Source: Ancylostoma caninum (Eukaryota; Nematoda; Chromadorea; Rhabditida; Ancylostomatidae). Taken from it: a stretch of DNA of 64,000 nucleotides. This document shows, piece by piece, positions 36,001 through 45,699 of this stretch. A program made the position numbers and the translations under genes. Numbering within the stretch: position 1 is the stretch's first letter; each line of letters starts with the position of its first letter. The stretch covers positions 422,855 through 486,854 of the forward strand of contig JBAJFG010000522.1 in NCBI GenBank assembly GCA_037903475.1. The letters are read 5' to 3'. The notes beneath the pieces were generated by a model. That model saw only the letters and a program-made list of their open reading frames with translations, had not been told where the DNA came from and ran no database searches.

Positions 36001-39000
36001 GGAAAAAAGACATACAGTGGGGTCATGGTCTGAGGAATGAGGTTAGTGGGTGAGAGCCTTGATGCCTTACTACATTCGTTTTGTCGTGTAAATTTTGGAG
36101 TGTGAGGCTTGACGTTACTTTGGAAAAGTGGGAAATCAGTTTTTGTTCGCTACTGCCGACCACATCTATAGCAGATTTGCTGGTATCAACACGAAATTAC
36201 AATACCAGGACGCTGATGTTAGTGCTTGACTAGGTTGGAGAAGGCTGCAGTGGATCACACTCTTACAGCATCACCGCACTCCTGACACAACCTCCCTAGT
36301 GCGAAGACTTGATTTAGAAAAAGTTGGAGATGGGAGGAAGTGTCTACCGAAACGAATTCACGTTTTTTTATCGCACAGAAACCGAGCTCTATTGATAGCT
36401 TTTGCGAAATGGGTAGTTTTTGAGGCGAGAAATTAAGTTAGAAAAGATGACACAGCGGGTGAGACGCTGGTCATCTGTCAGATCGTGGGGTGTTCACCTC
36501 CGCACCTTTCTTGTCATGTCGACTGAAGTTAAATGTTTTGAAACTGTAGCATAGTGAGCCTCCATCCCTGCCCTCAAAGTCCAAATGGTTGGACTCGGAT
36601 TAGGTTCCACGACTCTTCTCAACGCTTGATCGTCAGTGAACAACCTGTGGTCACGACTAAGGTTGCTTTGGGGATCAAAATCGACCGAAGAAAAATTCGC
36701 GACCGAATAGCTCACTGCCCATTTGGAAGGCGATTCGAAGCCAAAACAAATGCAAGATTACCGCAAGCATCCGACAAAGAGTGATCGAGTTTGAAGTCAT
36801 GAACCATAATCACCCGAAAATCGCGTCGGCTCATGATTTGTTCGCGACTTCACAAAAACCCTCAGAAAGGAGCTAGCCAGAATATTCAAGCAGCATTCGA
36901 AAGAGGAGGAAAAGCCCTATCAGGAGCTCACATAAATTTGGCTGAAGTTGCTCGAATTGGGCAGAAGAGAAAGGTTCAAATGAGCATGCCCCAAAACGGC
37001 AATTAATTTCGTAACAACCTAATAAAACACTACATATGAGGGACTCCCTCAGCGAGTTTTGCCGCAGCGAACTCGTGCTGCTTAGCAACTTACTGTGTTA
37101 TGATTTGGGTGACTTGCTCGGTGGCATAACTCTCTGTGGTTCCTGACTGATTCATTACATGGCTCTGTATTATTAATATAACGAACTCAACGCATCGAAG
37201 TATAACGGCCTTTTTTTCCAGCAACGTGCGCATTAAGGATTCGACAATAAGCTCAAAGGATCTGTGAAGGTTTATTACGTTAAAAAGGCAGAAAATGATG
37301 GCAAAGAGCCGAATTAAATATGTAAGAATAGTCCTTATTATGGAGAATCGCTTGAACAGAAGCGCCAGATCGTTCTGCGAGAGACTGTTCCACCGTGTTC
37401 TACAGCATTCGATGTTACCTAAAATTCCATGTCAGCTTATGGAATCATGTAAATTTAATAGTTGATCGTTATGTAAATTTAATAGTTGATCGCAGCTAAA
37501 AAATATGGAAATGTGCACCTACTAGACATAGAGTTAAAAAAACGTTATTCCAAGGTATCTCATCATGTATTCACAACTTTGATAAGTTTTGCATTTGATG
37601 CAGCTTCAGAAATTTCACAGAAATTCCTTTAAAAAATGTAGCAGTGAAAAAATTACGCGAAAGAGCTAGAACAACCTGCAATTGAAAACAGCTAAGAACT
37701 GCACCAATAGCCGAAGATATTGTAATTCCACCAAATAATAAACTTTTATCCCCAAGAAATTTTAAATTTTTGTTATCCTACATAATAAATTCGATGTATT
37801 ACCCAAAGGTGCTGTTTACAAACGCATGTAAGATTAAGAAAACATGCAGAACTTCGCTGTGACTAGGTTCTTTTTGATTGGCCTGATTGCTTTCTTATTC
37901 GTAAGCATTCAATCGGTAGCAAAATTTCACACGATGAATATGTTTAGAGACCCTCAATGCCTTTTTTTATTCTCCAACAAATAATTTGTATAAACACCAC
38001 CAATTTCAGAAGAAATCCGAAAACTCAGATTTTGAAATTTCTGCTGACACTGCTTCCAAGGAACTTCCCCCATTATTTGGGTAGAGAAGTAGCCAGAATC
38101 CCATAACACTGGAATTCAAAGTTTGAAGCAAAGGGAGTGGTTTCTGAAGAGGTTGACCTCCATACGAGTATCACTCGTAGTCACTTTTGGAAATCGTCAG
38201 CGTGCGTTTCTGAGCCTCTAGAGACCATTTAACACATTCTCTGTACACCTGACGTTAAACAATAAAAGTCGTTATAATCAAACAGTAGCTCTGATAACTC
38301 TCTACCACCTGATGCCATCCACCCATCCATTGTTGATCTGCAAATGTTGCTAAAGGGAAGGAAGCTTGAACCTGCAATTTAGCAGAGAAGGGCTGCAACT
38401 GCGTTCGTGCTGCAAGTTATTAGAGAGAGGTCTTCTTTTGCTTGAATAGCTTAGTCTTGTGCATTTCCTCTGTTATTATCGGTACGAAGCTGCTAAAGAG
38501 ATAGTGCGGAACTACATGCCTACCGCATTTTGCTAATATTTCGCCGAAATGTCCTTGCAACTCAGTATGGGTTCGATTCACAATGTGTTGTCGTGATGTT
38601 CGCATCATATCATATACACAGTAATAATGCCTAGCGAGTCATTCACCTTGGGTTACAGGAGATTTTTCAAAAAGGAATTTTTCTAGCCTAAGCTCTACAT
38701 CTGACAGTAGCTTGGCTGAATATGCGAAGCCGATCCAGTTTACGTGCTCGTCGCTTTGGAGTAAGAAGGTGAAAGTGGACTTTAGATTACATACGCATTC
38801 AAATCCCCCGCTAGTAAGTGTAATTGTGACGCTGCTCCGTTTCTAGAACGGCTATGAAAAAATCATCCGGTAAAGATGGTGGGGGTGTTCTGGAGTGAGG
38901 GTGATACCTCCAACGTCGGAGCTGAAAGCTGACATGGTGTTGGCGAGGAAACATCTTTCCTGCAAGACTCTGAGAAAGTTGAATATTTAGCTTAATAATT

Positions 39001-42000
39001 TGTCAATGAAAGTGAACGTTCCGTGCTAGAATTGTACTTACATGATTCTGTCTGACGACTGCCGAGTGGAAAGAGCTGTAATGCTGAAGTTGGTCCCACA
39101 AGCGCCTTAAACGATTCGGCCACTTGAAATGTCTGTATTAAAAACTGCAGTTACTGTGGGAACGCATAAATGTACGCCTGAAGCATACTGTTAGTTTCGA
39201 CCGTTTTATTGATAGAAGCTTCCAGCGTTACGAGCGCCTTCGAATCTCGAGACAACAAACATGCATCGGGAGATGCTATTGTGATTGCCTATAATTCTAC
39301 CATAGATGCCAGAGATGATGTTGAGATTCGTCGATGCAGTGACACACAAGATGCTTGCTGCCACAAAACCTGCTTATCCCTAATCCTAAGTCTATACTAC
39401 ATACATTAAACTAATGCTCATATTCATGTTTTTTTTTTTGCGTTAGAGTTATTGATATTAAAACAGTGCAAGGAATATTTTCGAACACTCTGTATCACTA
39501 CTTATAATAACGCGCTTAGTCTGTCTGTCTGTGAGTGTACGTGTGTGTCAGAGCGTTACGAAATTAGTCCATTCAGTTTCCGAATCAGTATTGAGCGGTG
39601 AACTAACATCGATAACACATTAGTTGATATCTGCGATATCGTAACGGTCGAGTAGGTTTAATTTACAAGTACCGGAACGGGGAGACGGGTCCACCACTGT
39701 GATGAGGGTGCGCAGGCGCCCAAAGTGGGGGGAGACGGGTCCACCACTCTGATAAAGGTGCGCTGGCGCCCAATGTGGGGGAGACGGGTTCATCACTGTG
39801 ATAAGGGTGCGCCGGCGCCCAATGTGGGGGGAGACGGGTCCACCACTGTGATGAGGGTGCGCCGGCGCCCAAAGTGGGGGGAGACGGGTCCACCACTCTG
39901 ATAAAGGTGCGCCTGCGCCCAATGTGGGGGAGACGGGTCCACCACTGTGATAAAGGTGCGCCGGCGCCCAATGTGGGGGGAGACGGGTCCATCACCGTGA
40001 TAAGGGTGCGCCGGCGCCCAATGTGGGGGGACCGGGTCCACCACTCTGATAAAGGTGCGCCGGCGCCCAAAGTGGGGGGAGACGGGTCCACCACTCTGAT
40101 AAAGGTGCGCCGGCGCCCAATGTGGGGGGAGATGGGTCCACCACAGTGATAAGGGTGCGCCGGCGCCCAATGTGGGGGGAGACGGGTCCACCACAGTGAT
40201 AAGGGTGCGCCGGCGCCCAACGTGGGGGGAGACGGGTCCACCACTCTGATGAAGGTGCGCCGGCGCCCAATGTGGGGGAGACGGATCCATCACAGTGATA
40301 AGGGTACGCCGGCCCCCAATGTGGGGGGAGACGGGTCCACCACTCTGATAGAGGTGCGCCGGCGCCCAATGTGGAGGAGACGGGTCCACCACAGTGATAA
40401 GGGTACGCCGGCCCCCAATGTGGGGGGAGACGGGTCCATCACCGTGATAAGGGTGCGCCGGCGCCCAATGTGGGGGGACGGGTCCACCACTGTGATAAGG
40501 GTGCGCCGGCGCCCAATGTGGGGGGAGACGGGTCCATCACCGTGATAAGGGTGCGCCGGCGCCCAATGTGGGGGGAGGGTCCACCACTCTGATAAGGTGC
40601 GCCGGCGCCCAATGTGGGGGAGACGGGTCCACCACAGTGATAAGGGTGCGCCGGCGCCCAATGTGGGGGGAGACGGGTCCATCACCGTGATAAGGGTGCG
40701 CCGGCGCCCAAAGTGGGGGGAGACGGGTCCACCACAGTGATAAGGGTGCGCCGGCGCCCAACGTGGGGGGAGACGGGTCCACCACTCTGATGAAGGTGCG
40801 CCGGCGCCCAATGTGGGGGAGACGGATCCATCACCGTGATAAGGGTGCGCCGGCGCCCAAAGTGGGGGGAGACGGGTCCACCACTCTGATAAAGGTGCGC
40901 CGGCGCCCAATGTGGAGGAGACGGGTCCACCACAGTGATAAGTGTACGCCGGCCCCCAATGTGGGGGGAGACGGGTCCATCACCGTGATAAGGGTGCGCC
41001 GGCGCCCAATGTGGGGAGACCGGGTCCACCACTCTGATAAAGGTGCGCCGGCGCCCAACGTGGAAGTCCGGTATATGGCATGTGGACAGGAGGCATCATC
41101 CGCGGTGCATACCCCGCGCGGCGCGGCTGTTGTGATTGGAGCAGCCCTGCACCAACTGAAAGCCCAAATACTCCAGTTCGCACTTTCGAAACGTACTTGC
41201 GTTTTTATGCTGTCTGCGAATCCATTAGCTCCACAGCCATAGCCTTTAGGAACAGAAACACAAACTCAAAAAAGGACTCAAGAGAAATGAGTTATATGAC
41301 TATCAAAGGTTTCTCAAAGCTAGATGCTGCGAAATTCAAAAATCTAGAGCAAACAACAGTCAATTTTCTATGATTGAAAACAAACAACATCCTGTAACAC
41401 AAGTGATGGTTCGTGCCCAGACAACGTTCCGAAAATATCGACTTCAAGAGCTCATCAGAAATCCAAAGTAAGGAGACCGGGTTGCTGTAAATTCTGGCTC
41501 TGGCCAATCTTTACTTAAAACTTCTACATAAGCAGGAAGTTTGCGTGCGATACATATGAATACGAAACAAATATGTACAGCTCGAACATTGACAAAAGTG
41601 ACGTAAATCCATACTTCTAGTTGCCAGCATCCGTGCTTGCAAATAGTACGTTGACCACCCACACCAGACGTGGAAACTTTAATGAACTCAGGCCTTGCAC
41701 ACATCATGGTTCGAGCAGCTCAACCCCAAGAGTTCCTCTTTGCCGTCTTCTTCAGGATCCCTTTTTTCCGCATACGCAGCAAATTTGCAGGAATCTCATA
41801 CCACATTGCAAAATACTTTTGTCTTCTTAGTCCACGAGAAGAGGAATATAATCTTCCACAAATGTCACGGTGTATTTCCTGTTAATCGTGGTTTACTGCC
41901 TTCCTGACAGCGCACTGGGCTTCGAGTATTTGTTTTTCTGAACACTGATGGACACATTGTAGGTGTGCATTGAGAGCCTGCAGTATGTAAGGCCTACCTT

Positions 42001-45000
42001 TCAATCGCGGCATTATTTGGAGAGCGCAGAGACGTTTCAAAAACATAATCCTTCCATACGCTAAAAACACAAGGCGCCTTCATGGATCTGACCCCTTGAA
42101 TGTTACTCAGATATTAGGAAGAACAATGTGAATATGATGGTATGCAAGGCGATAAGCACCCAGTTACCACCTCTGCGTAGTGCAGCTTTGTGATGTATGA
42201 CCACTTGTAAATGGAGGGTACTGCTATACCGTGTCAATACAGAGAGGAGTTACAAGTTGAGATAGTGTGCTCCAAGGCGAAAAACCGCGATGCGCTGAGT
42301 GCGCGCGGCGGATGATGCCTCCTGTCCACATGCCATATACCGGACTTCCCCAACGTGGGGGGAGACGGGTCCACCACTCTGATAAAGGTGCGCCGGCGCC
42401 CAATGTGGGGGAGACGGGTCCACCACAGTGATAAGGGTACGCCGGCGCCCAATGTGGGGGGAGACGGGTCCATCACCGTGATAAGGGTGCGCCGGCGCCC
42501 AATGTGGGGGGAACGGGTCCACCACTCTGATAAAGGTGCGCCGGCGCCCAATGTGGGGGGAGACGGGTCCACCACTGTGATAAGGGTGCGCCGGCGCCCA
42601 ATGTGGGGGGAGACGGGTCCACCACTCTGATAAGGGTGCGCCGGCGCCCAATGTGGGGGGAACGGGTCCACCACTCTGATAAGGGTGCGCCGGCGCCCAA
42701 TGTGGGGGGAGACGGGTCCACCACAGTGATAAGGGTGCGCCGGCGCCCAATGTGGGGGGAGACGGGTCCATCACCGTGATAAGGGTGCGCCGGCGCCCAA
42801 AGTGGGGGGAGACGGGTCCACCACTCTGATAAAGGTGCGCCGGCGCCCAATGTGGAGGAGACGGGTCCACCACAGTGATAAGGGTGCGCCGGCGCCCAAA
42901 GTGGGGGGAGACGGGTCCACACCGTGATAAGGGTGCGCCGGCGCCCAATGTGGGGGGAACGGGTCCACCACTGTGATAAGGGTGCGCCGGCGCCCAAAGT
43001 GGGGGGAGACGGGTCCACCACTGTGATAAGGGTGCGCCGGCGCCCAAAGTGGGGGAGACGGGTCCACCTGTGATAAGGGTGCGTCGGCGCCCAATGTGGG
43101 GGGAACGGGTCCACCACTCTGATAAGGGTGCGCCGGCGCCCAATGTGGGGGAGACGGGTCCACCACTCTGATAAAGGTGCGCCGGCGCCCAATGTGGGGG
43201 AGACGGGTCCACCACTGTGATAAGGGTGCGCCGGCGCCCAATGTGGGGGGAGACGGGTCCACCACAGTGATAAGGGTACGCCGGCGCCCAATGTGGGGGG
43301 AGACGGGTCCATCACCGTGATAAGGGTGCGCCGGCGCCCAATGTGGGGGGAACGGGTCCACCACTCTGATAAAGGTGCGCCGGCGCCCAATGTGGGGGAG
43401 ACGGGTCCACCACTGTGATAAGGGTGCGTCGGCGCCTAAAGTGGGGGGAGACGGGTCCACCACTGTGATAAGGGTGCGTCGGCGCCTAAAGTGGGGGGAG
43501 ACGGGTCCACTGCTGTGACAAGTGTGCGCTGGCGCCCAAAGTGGGGGGAGACGGGTCTACTGCTGTGATAGGGCTTCGCCTGCTCTCAAAAGTGGAGGAG
43601 CGCCTGAAAATATAGCTACCGATGCAGGAGGGGTGCGCCGGTGTCCACTACTCAGGGAAATATCATGAGTTAGGTCCATATTTGTTAAATCGATTCGATG
43701 GCGTCTAACATTAATCGTTAAAAAAACTAGATGTCAGACCACTGCGCGGATTAGTATGCAATCCGTGTGAATCCTTCCTCCTTACGTCCTCCCCCGCGTT
43801 CTCCTCTTCTCATTTGTTTATGAACACACCGCACCCTCCACTTTTATATGTTCTAACTGACTCTTATCACTTGACCAGTTATAACAAACAAAGAATGATA
43901 GACCATTTTCTGCGGTCAATCCAGGTTGAACCGGTTATATTTAGTTACAAAAAGCTATTTCAGTTGAGCAAATGATAAAATTGCTTCGAGAAGGTTAATC
44001 CTCTTTGATAAGTGCATTTTTACATGAGAAAAAGCAATGGAAAGGGTGTGGGACACATTATAGCAAAAATGTGGAATAGCTGTGACTTTATTTGAATGAA
44101 GAAGAGATGAAGCCATGCGAGCGAAGCGAGCATTAGGAAAAGTCTGGAAGTCCGGCGTCAGCCGGACGGCCAGACTGGTATATATATATAGGAACAAAAG
44201 AAAGGTGCCAATTGCAAGCAAATTTTGTCGAAAATTATTAGAATAAGTGGAAATGCATACATGCAGCGGACGTAGATGGCGGTGGCCCATCCACGACCTC
44301 GACAAGGACGCCGCGCAACCGCGCCGCGTGCGCTGGAATCGGTGTCATCTGTCGCCGGAATGCTATTTCTAGGCGCCTTTCTTCCCAAATTGATCGGAAA
44401 ATCTTGAAATCGGGTAGAGAAACTACCAGATTACGACACGCGCGGAGCAATTGCGACGCGTTCTCCCCGTGGCCATGGATGGGCTACCGCCATCGACGTC
44501 CACTGTATTCATCACCGAACCCATCATAATTATACTTTTCCTTTAAGCAGCTAGCAGAACTTCGTTACGTTGTTTCCTCGTGTCAGAACGTCAAGGCTGT
44601 TGTGAAATTGGATGACGATGTCGGCTGGGATGTCAAAAAAGCTGCTGAATTCATCAATAGTAATCTGATCACAAATGAAGTTCATTGCTCAAGGTGGAAG
44701 TGTAGGGTTTCCACATCACACACATTACATCCACTGCTTTTCAGGCGTTCAAATCATTCACCAATATATGCTCCGTATTACAAGTGGTGAGATTTTCACA
44801 CGTGCCCTCAAAGTTTGGCCTTAAGTGATGTTTTAAAAAGCAAACAATTTGTATATCGGTATTAACCTTCATTTTAATGAAGCCAGTCCCTTATGGTGCC
44901 AGACGTTGAATCATTTACTATAATACTATGCAATATTCCTATTATGCTTTACAGGACAGTCACAAAACAGGAATGGAGCCTTTCGAAATATCCTACTCAC

Positions 45001-45335
45001 TGTGCAGGGTTGGTGTACATTACATCTACGGCTACCATTAAACGCATGCTCGATGTTGTACAACTACAAAAGTTCTTCTGGGTATTTCTTTCTGCTTAAT
45101 ACTGTTTATATCAATGGTTACATTTCTTACTAGGAATTTCATTCGATCACAGATTGATGATGTCTTCATAACTGGCGTTCTGACCGATGCATCGAATGTT
45201 ACTGTCGAGCACTTCCATGGTATCGGCGAGAGCCGCAAAAATATGGCAAGTATGCGCAACAAGGATGTCTTCTTTTCTGTTTACAAGGAACATATTATCT
45301 ATTGGTTTTTGACTTATAATCGCAATGTGCTGTGA
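24917..45335 (+). CDS. Gene 2: GT31-like (Galactosyl_T-type) glycosyltransferase, seven exons
   Basis: Proposed exons: 24917-25045 (5' limit uncertain), 34638-34787, 35457-35639, 44551-44693, 44745-44786, 44955-45081 and 45153-45335 (stop). All splice phases agree and no exon holds a stop, giving about 318 residues, usual for the family. Exon 1 encodes a single hydrophobic helix (LRITLVILTFICVLCYVI), the signal anchor of a type II Golgi protein. Exon 2 has HIRAEDEMWRNKWRETYGD, the family's R..W...YG block. Exon 3 has MYALIFSVGLP and ELRNES.VHGDVLQ, like E...(H/Y)GDIL. Exon 4 has LKLDDDVGW, the DxD site. Exon 7 has IDDVFITGVL. The expected role is adding a beta-1,3-linked sugar to glycans; substrate unknown. 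No initiator ATG is visible in exon 1, so a short upstream exon or trans-splicing at the TTTCAG at 24907-24912 is possible. Introns 1 (9.6 kb) and 3 (8.9 kb) are full of mobile elements. Confidence 0.68.
25282..25317 (-). ncRNA. Hammerhead-ribozyme-like motif
   Basis: On the minus strand GGCC, CTGAGGA, A, GGAG-ATAG-CTCC, GAAACGTT, GGCC. This gives the CUGANGA core, a perfect 4-bp stem II, GAAA, a minimal ACGU stem III with a GUU cleavage triplet, and stem I by GGCC/GGCC pairing. All core bases expected of a minimal type I hammerhead are present. Confidence 0.65.
25360..25610. repeat. TTCGAATATTCGAA-rich palindromic tract
   Basis: Many overlapping TTCGAA and ATTCGAA words with short GA-rich breaks; each word is its own reverse complement. 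The mirror-placed partner is 26655-26810. Confidence 0.8.
26655..26810. repeat. TTCGAATATTCGAA-rich palindromic tract
   Basis: Partner of 25360-25610 at the other end of the Penelope-type inverted pair. Confidence 0.8.
26848..26883 (+). ncRNA. Hammerhead-ribozyme-like motif
   Basis: GGCC, CTGAAGA, A, GGAG-AAAG-CTCC, GAAACGTT, GGCC: same layout as the motif at 25282-25317, on the other strand. Stem II is perfect and the CUGANGA and GAAA boxes are intact. Confidence 0.65.
26951..28289. other. No gene recognised (gene 2 intron 1)
   Basis: Several short open frames on both strands overlap each other at 26982-27492, without splice structure, repeats or a known motif. Confidence 0.35.
28290..29060 (+). 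repeat. Tandem repeat, unit about 290-300 bp, three copies
   Basis: The CAGTACCCACAGC-type sequence followed by TGGATCCTG recurs near 28332, 28636 and 28922; a second landmark, GGTTCTGCACGGAT, recurs near 28520 and 28800. The copies are diverged. The long open frame across them (28169-28828) mirrors the repeat and has no recognisable domain. Confidence 0.8.
29721..29994. mobile_element. hAT-like MITE inside an AT microsatellite
   Basis: The ends CAGTGGCGGACGCAG and CTGCGTCCGCCACTG are perfect inverted repeats; the element is 274 bp and flanked on both sides by ATATATAT, consistent with an 8-bp target duplication in an AT repeat. Next to the ends are G- and C-runs; the middle is very AT-rich. 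A related right half is at 61515-61625. Confidence 0.85.
30322..30771 (-). CDS. Unknown 149-residue open frame, minus strand
   Basis: An uninterrupted minus-strand frame starting MNQALEAG. It has a cysteine/histidine-rich stretch, IQKCNVAKHCSCPDVHCLD, near its C-terminal half. No family was recognised. A decayed copy of this stretch lies at about 60920-61015, where the minus strand reads IQKWNAAEH then a stop, so the segment existed before the genes split. It may be a piece of an unrecognised transposon gene inside intron 1 of gene 2. Its own promoter or splice sites were not seen. Confidence 0.35.
   Translation of the reverse strand: MNQALEAGPFPSCIFTFYATNQDRTELLLKNVCKRREAFLSNNKHLVNHPERNGTQITKNAYLRPDTTNRFYDSRWGSPKLLFAAIHRGETTYRIQKCNVAKHCSCPDVHCLDASVAHNLNCIASLVVADSRAQDGPQCEALITFDIWL
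30808..30920 (+). mobile_element. hAT-like MITE, full copy with target duplication
   Basis: A 113-bp element with ends CAGGGATGTGCCGAA and TTCCGCACACCCCTG, core GGCCAAAAATGGGTGG and GGAAAGCGTAAAACGG. The flanks GTTCAGAT (30800-30807) and GTTCAGAT (30921-30928) are an exact 8-bp target duplication, as made by hAT transposases. Confidence 0.88.
31631..32901 (-). mobile_element. Tc1-like element, decayed
   Basis: The ends CAGGGGTATCAAAAAGTTTC and GAACTTTTTGATACCCCTG are inverted repeats resembling Tc1-type ends; length 1271 bp. TA follows the right end, and TAGT precedes the left end. The minus strand near 31925-31955 reads LLHDNAK, like the second catalytic D region, and near 32420-32470 TGFRCNTCAQGPRLFK, like a Tc1 helix-turn-helix. 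Many stops are present. Confidence 0.82.
33797..34010 (-). mobile_element. mariner-like relic
   Basis: The minus strand reads APQSSEFWERAACLVWYKQW, resembling a mariner transposase C-terminus, next to a TTAGGTGCGTGCAAAAGTTC sequence that resembles a mariner end. The 5' part is lost. Confidence 0.5.
34638..35639 (+). CDS. Gene 2 exons 2 and 3
   Basis: Exon 2 (34638-34787, 150 bp) runs from a TTCAG acceptor to an AAAAG/GTACTT donor and encodes NYTIVPDQSICV, then the VVVHIRAEDE strand and the WRETYGD block. Exon 3 (35457-35639, 183 bp) runs from CTTCAG to AAG/GTACGT and encodes TYSGSFQFMYALIFSVGLP and HGDVLQANYMDTYRNLTLK. The homologous exons of gene 3 are 61785-61934 and 62810-62995, which confirms the borders. 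The duplicated segment starts about 50 bp downstream of exon 3. Confidence 0.8.
35751..37022 (-). mobile_element. mariner-family element, only in copy B
   Basis: The left end TTAGCTTGTTGCGAAATTGA and right end TTAATTTCGTAACAACCTAA are terminal inverted repeats with TA at both flanks (35749-35750, 37023-37024). Copy A has the unoccupied site GATGATAAAACAC with a single TA at 57-58. It is 1272 bp. Minus-strand frames hold transposase-like pieces near 36494-36715 and many stops. Same family as 1297-2577, inserted in the opposite direction. Confidence 0.92.
37189..38118. other. 0.93-kb stretch absent from copy A
   Basis: In copy A CGAACTC runs directly into TTTCGAAGTTTGAAGC; in copy B about 930 bp of AT-rich DNA lies between. 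No terminal repeats or target duplication were found, so a deletion in copy A is as likely as an insertion in copy B. No gene is visible. Confidence 0.6.
39676..41062 (+). repeat. 50-bp minisatellite, left block
   Basis: Roughly 28 units of a 50-bp repeat with GTGATAAGGGTGCGCCGGCGCCCAATGTGG-like order (read in two pieces: GATAAGGGTGCGCCGGCG and CCCAATGTGGGGGGAGACG). Units vary at a few positions (CACTCTG/CACAGTG/CACCGTG). Because 50 is not a multiple of 3, frames rotate and repeat every 150 bp, creating long false open frames on both strands. Confidence 0.95.
41063..42348. mobile_element. TIR element nested in the minisatellite
   Basis: The left end GAAGTCCGGTATATGGCATG and right end CATGCCATATACCGGACTTC are perfect inverted repeats that continue for about 40 bp to the ATCATCCGC side. 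CCCAACGTG on both sides (41054-41062 and 42349-42357) is a 9-bp target duplication, and most other array units read CCCAATGTG. A 9-bp duplication suits a Mutator-like element. The 1286-bp interior has no recognised transposase. Confidence 0.85.
42349..43590 (+). repeat. 50-bp minisatellite, right block
   Basis: About 24 further units of the same array, becoming irregular after about 43500, then passing into unique sequence with one last GTGCGCCGG unit near 43636. Confidence 0.95.
44268..44501. mobile_element. Small GC-rich inverted-repeat element, copy B
   Basis: Counterpart of 3201-3446, slightly shorter and with one changed base in the left end (GGACGTAGATGG). Lies about 50 bp upstream of gene 2 exon 4. 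Confidence 0.65.
44551..45335 (+). CDS. Gene 2 exons 4-7 (catalytic and C-terminal part)
   Basis: Exons 44551-44693, 44745-44786, 44955-45081 and 45153-45335 are separated by introns of 51, 168 and 71 bp. Exon 4 ends TGCTCAAG/GTGG, so a split codon gives arginine and the frame stays open, unlike gene 1. Content: SSCQNVKAVVKLDDDVGWDV (DxD), the small exon SNHSPIYAPYYKW, then KYPTHCAGLVYITSTATI, then IDDVFITGVLTDASNV and a tail ending NRNVL. It could be annotated as a separate short gene if the 8.9-kb upstream intron is not accepted. Confidence 0.85.
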
Positions 45336-45509
45336 CCCGGGCAAGGTAATGCTGCTCAACTTCAGATGACCTGCCTGATTCACAAGAAATTTTTACCTGT
45401 TCGAAGCTAGAAACGTGCTTTCAATATTGTATAAAAGTTTTAAAGACAACCTAGGCATTTTCCAACGAGTGAGGTATGATCGACACAGATAATGTGCAAC
45501 GCATGCAAG

Positions 45510-45515
45510 AATAAA
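45510..45515 (+). promoter_or_regulatory. Possible polyadenylation signal, gene 2
   Basis: AATAAA about 175 bp after the stop, the same distance as in gene 1. Confidence 0.4.
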
Positions 45516-45699
45516 ATAATGTTATGGAGGGGGCATAAGATGTTGTACAACATATGTTATGTTATACAACTCAATTCTCCAAAATATTTATCATTTATTC
45601 AATTATTTACATTTACACTACTCGATTATTTATCTATTTGAAGGCGCAAGCAATAGAGACAATATTTAATTCATCAGCGCGTGTGAAGCATACATAGTA

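Larger units (their letters stand above)
39495..44178 (+). mobile_element. Helitron-like element, non-autonomous, 4.7 kb
   Basis: The 5' end TCACTACTTATAATAACGCG follows an A. The 3' end is a hairpin (AGTCTGG, TCCGGC-GTCA-GCCGGA, CCAGACT) ending CTGG before a T. TC at 5', hairpin then CTRR at 3', insertion between A and T, and no target duplication are Helitron traits. Copy A has the unoccupied site TCTGTA/TATATAGG (3117/3118). Most of the interior is a 50-bp minisatellite split by another element (41063-42348). No Rep/helicase gene is present, so movement needed an enzyme supplied elsewhere. Confidence 0.88.

Noticed and set aside
39663..43463. Long proline-rich open frames (up to 321 codons) on both strands
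   Set aside because: They lie wholly in the 50-bp minisatellite. The unit has few stops, 50 mod 3 is 2, and all frames repeat every 150 bp, so open frames on both strands are expected by construction. They run through array edges without start or splice context.
39676..43590. CRISPR-like appearance of regularly spaced repeats
   Set aside because: The repeats are contiguous 50-bp units without unique spacers, in a eukaryotic transposon.
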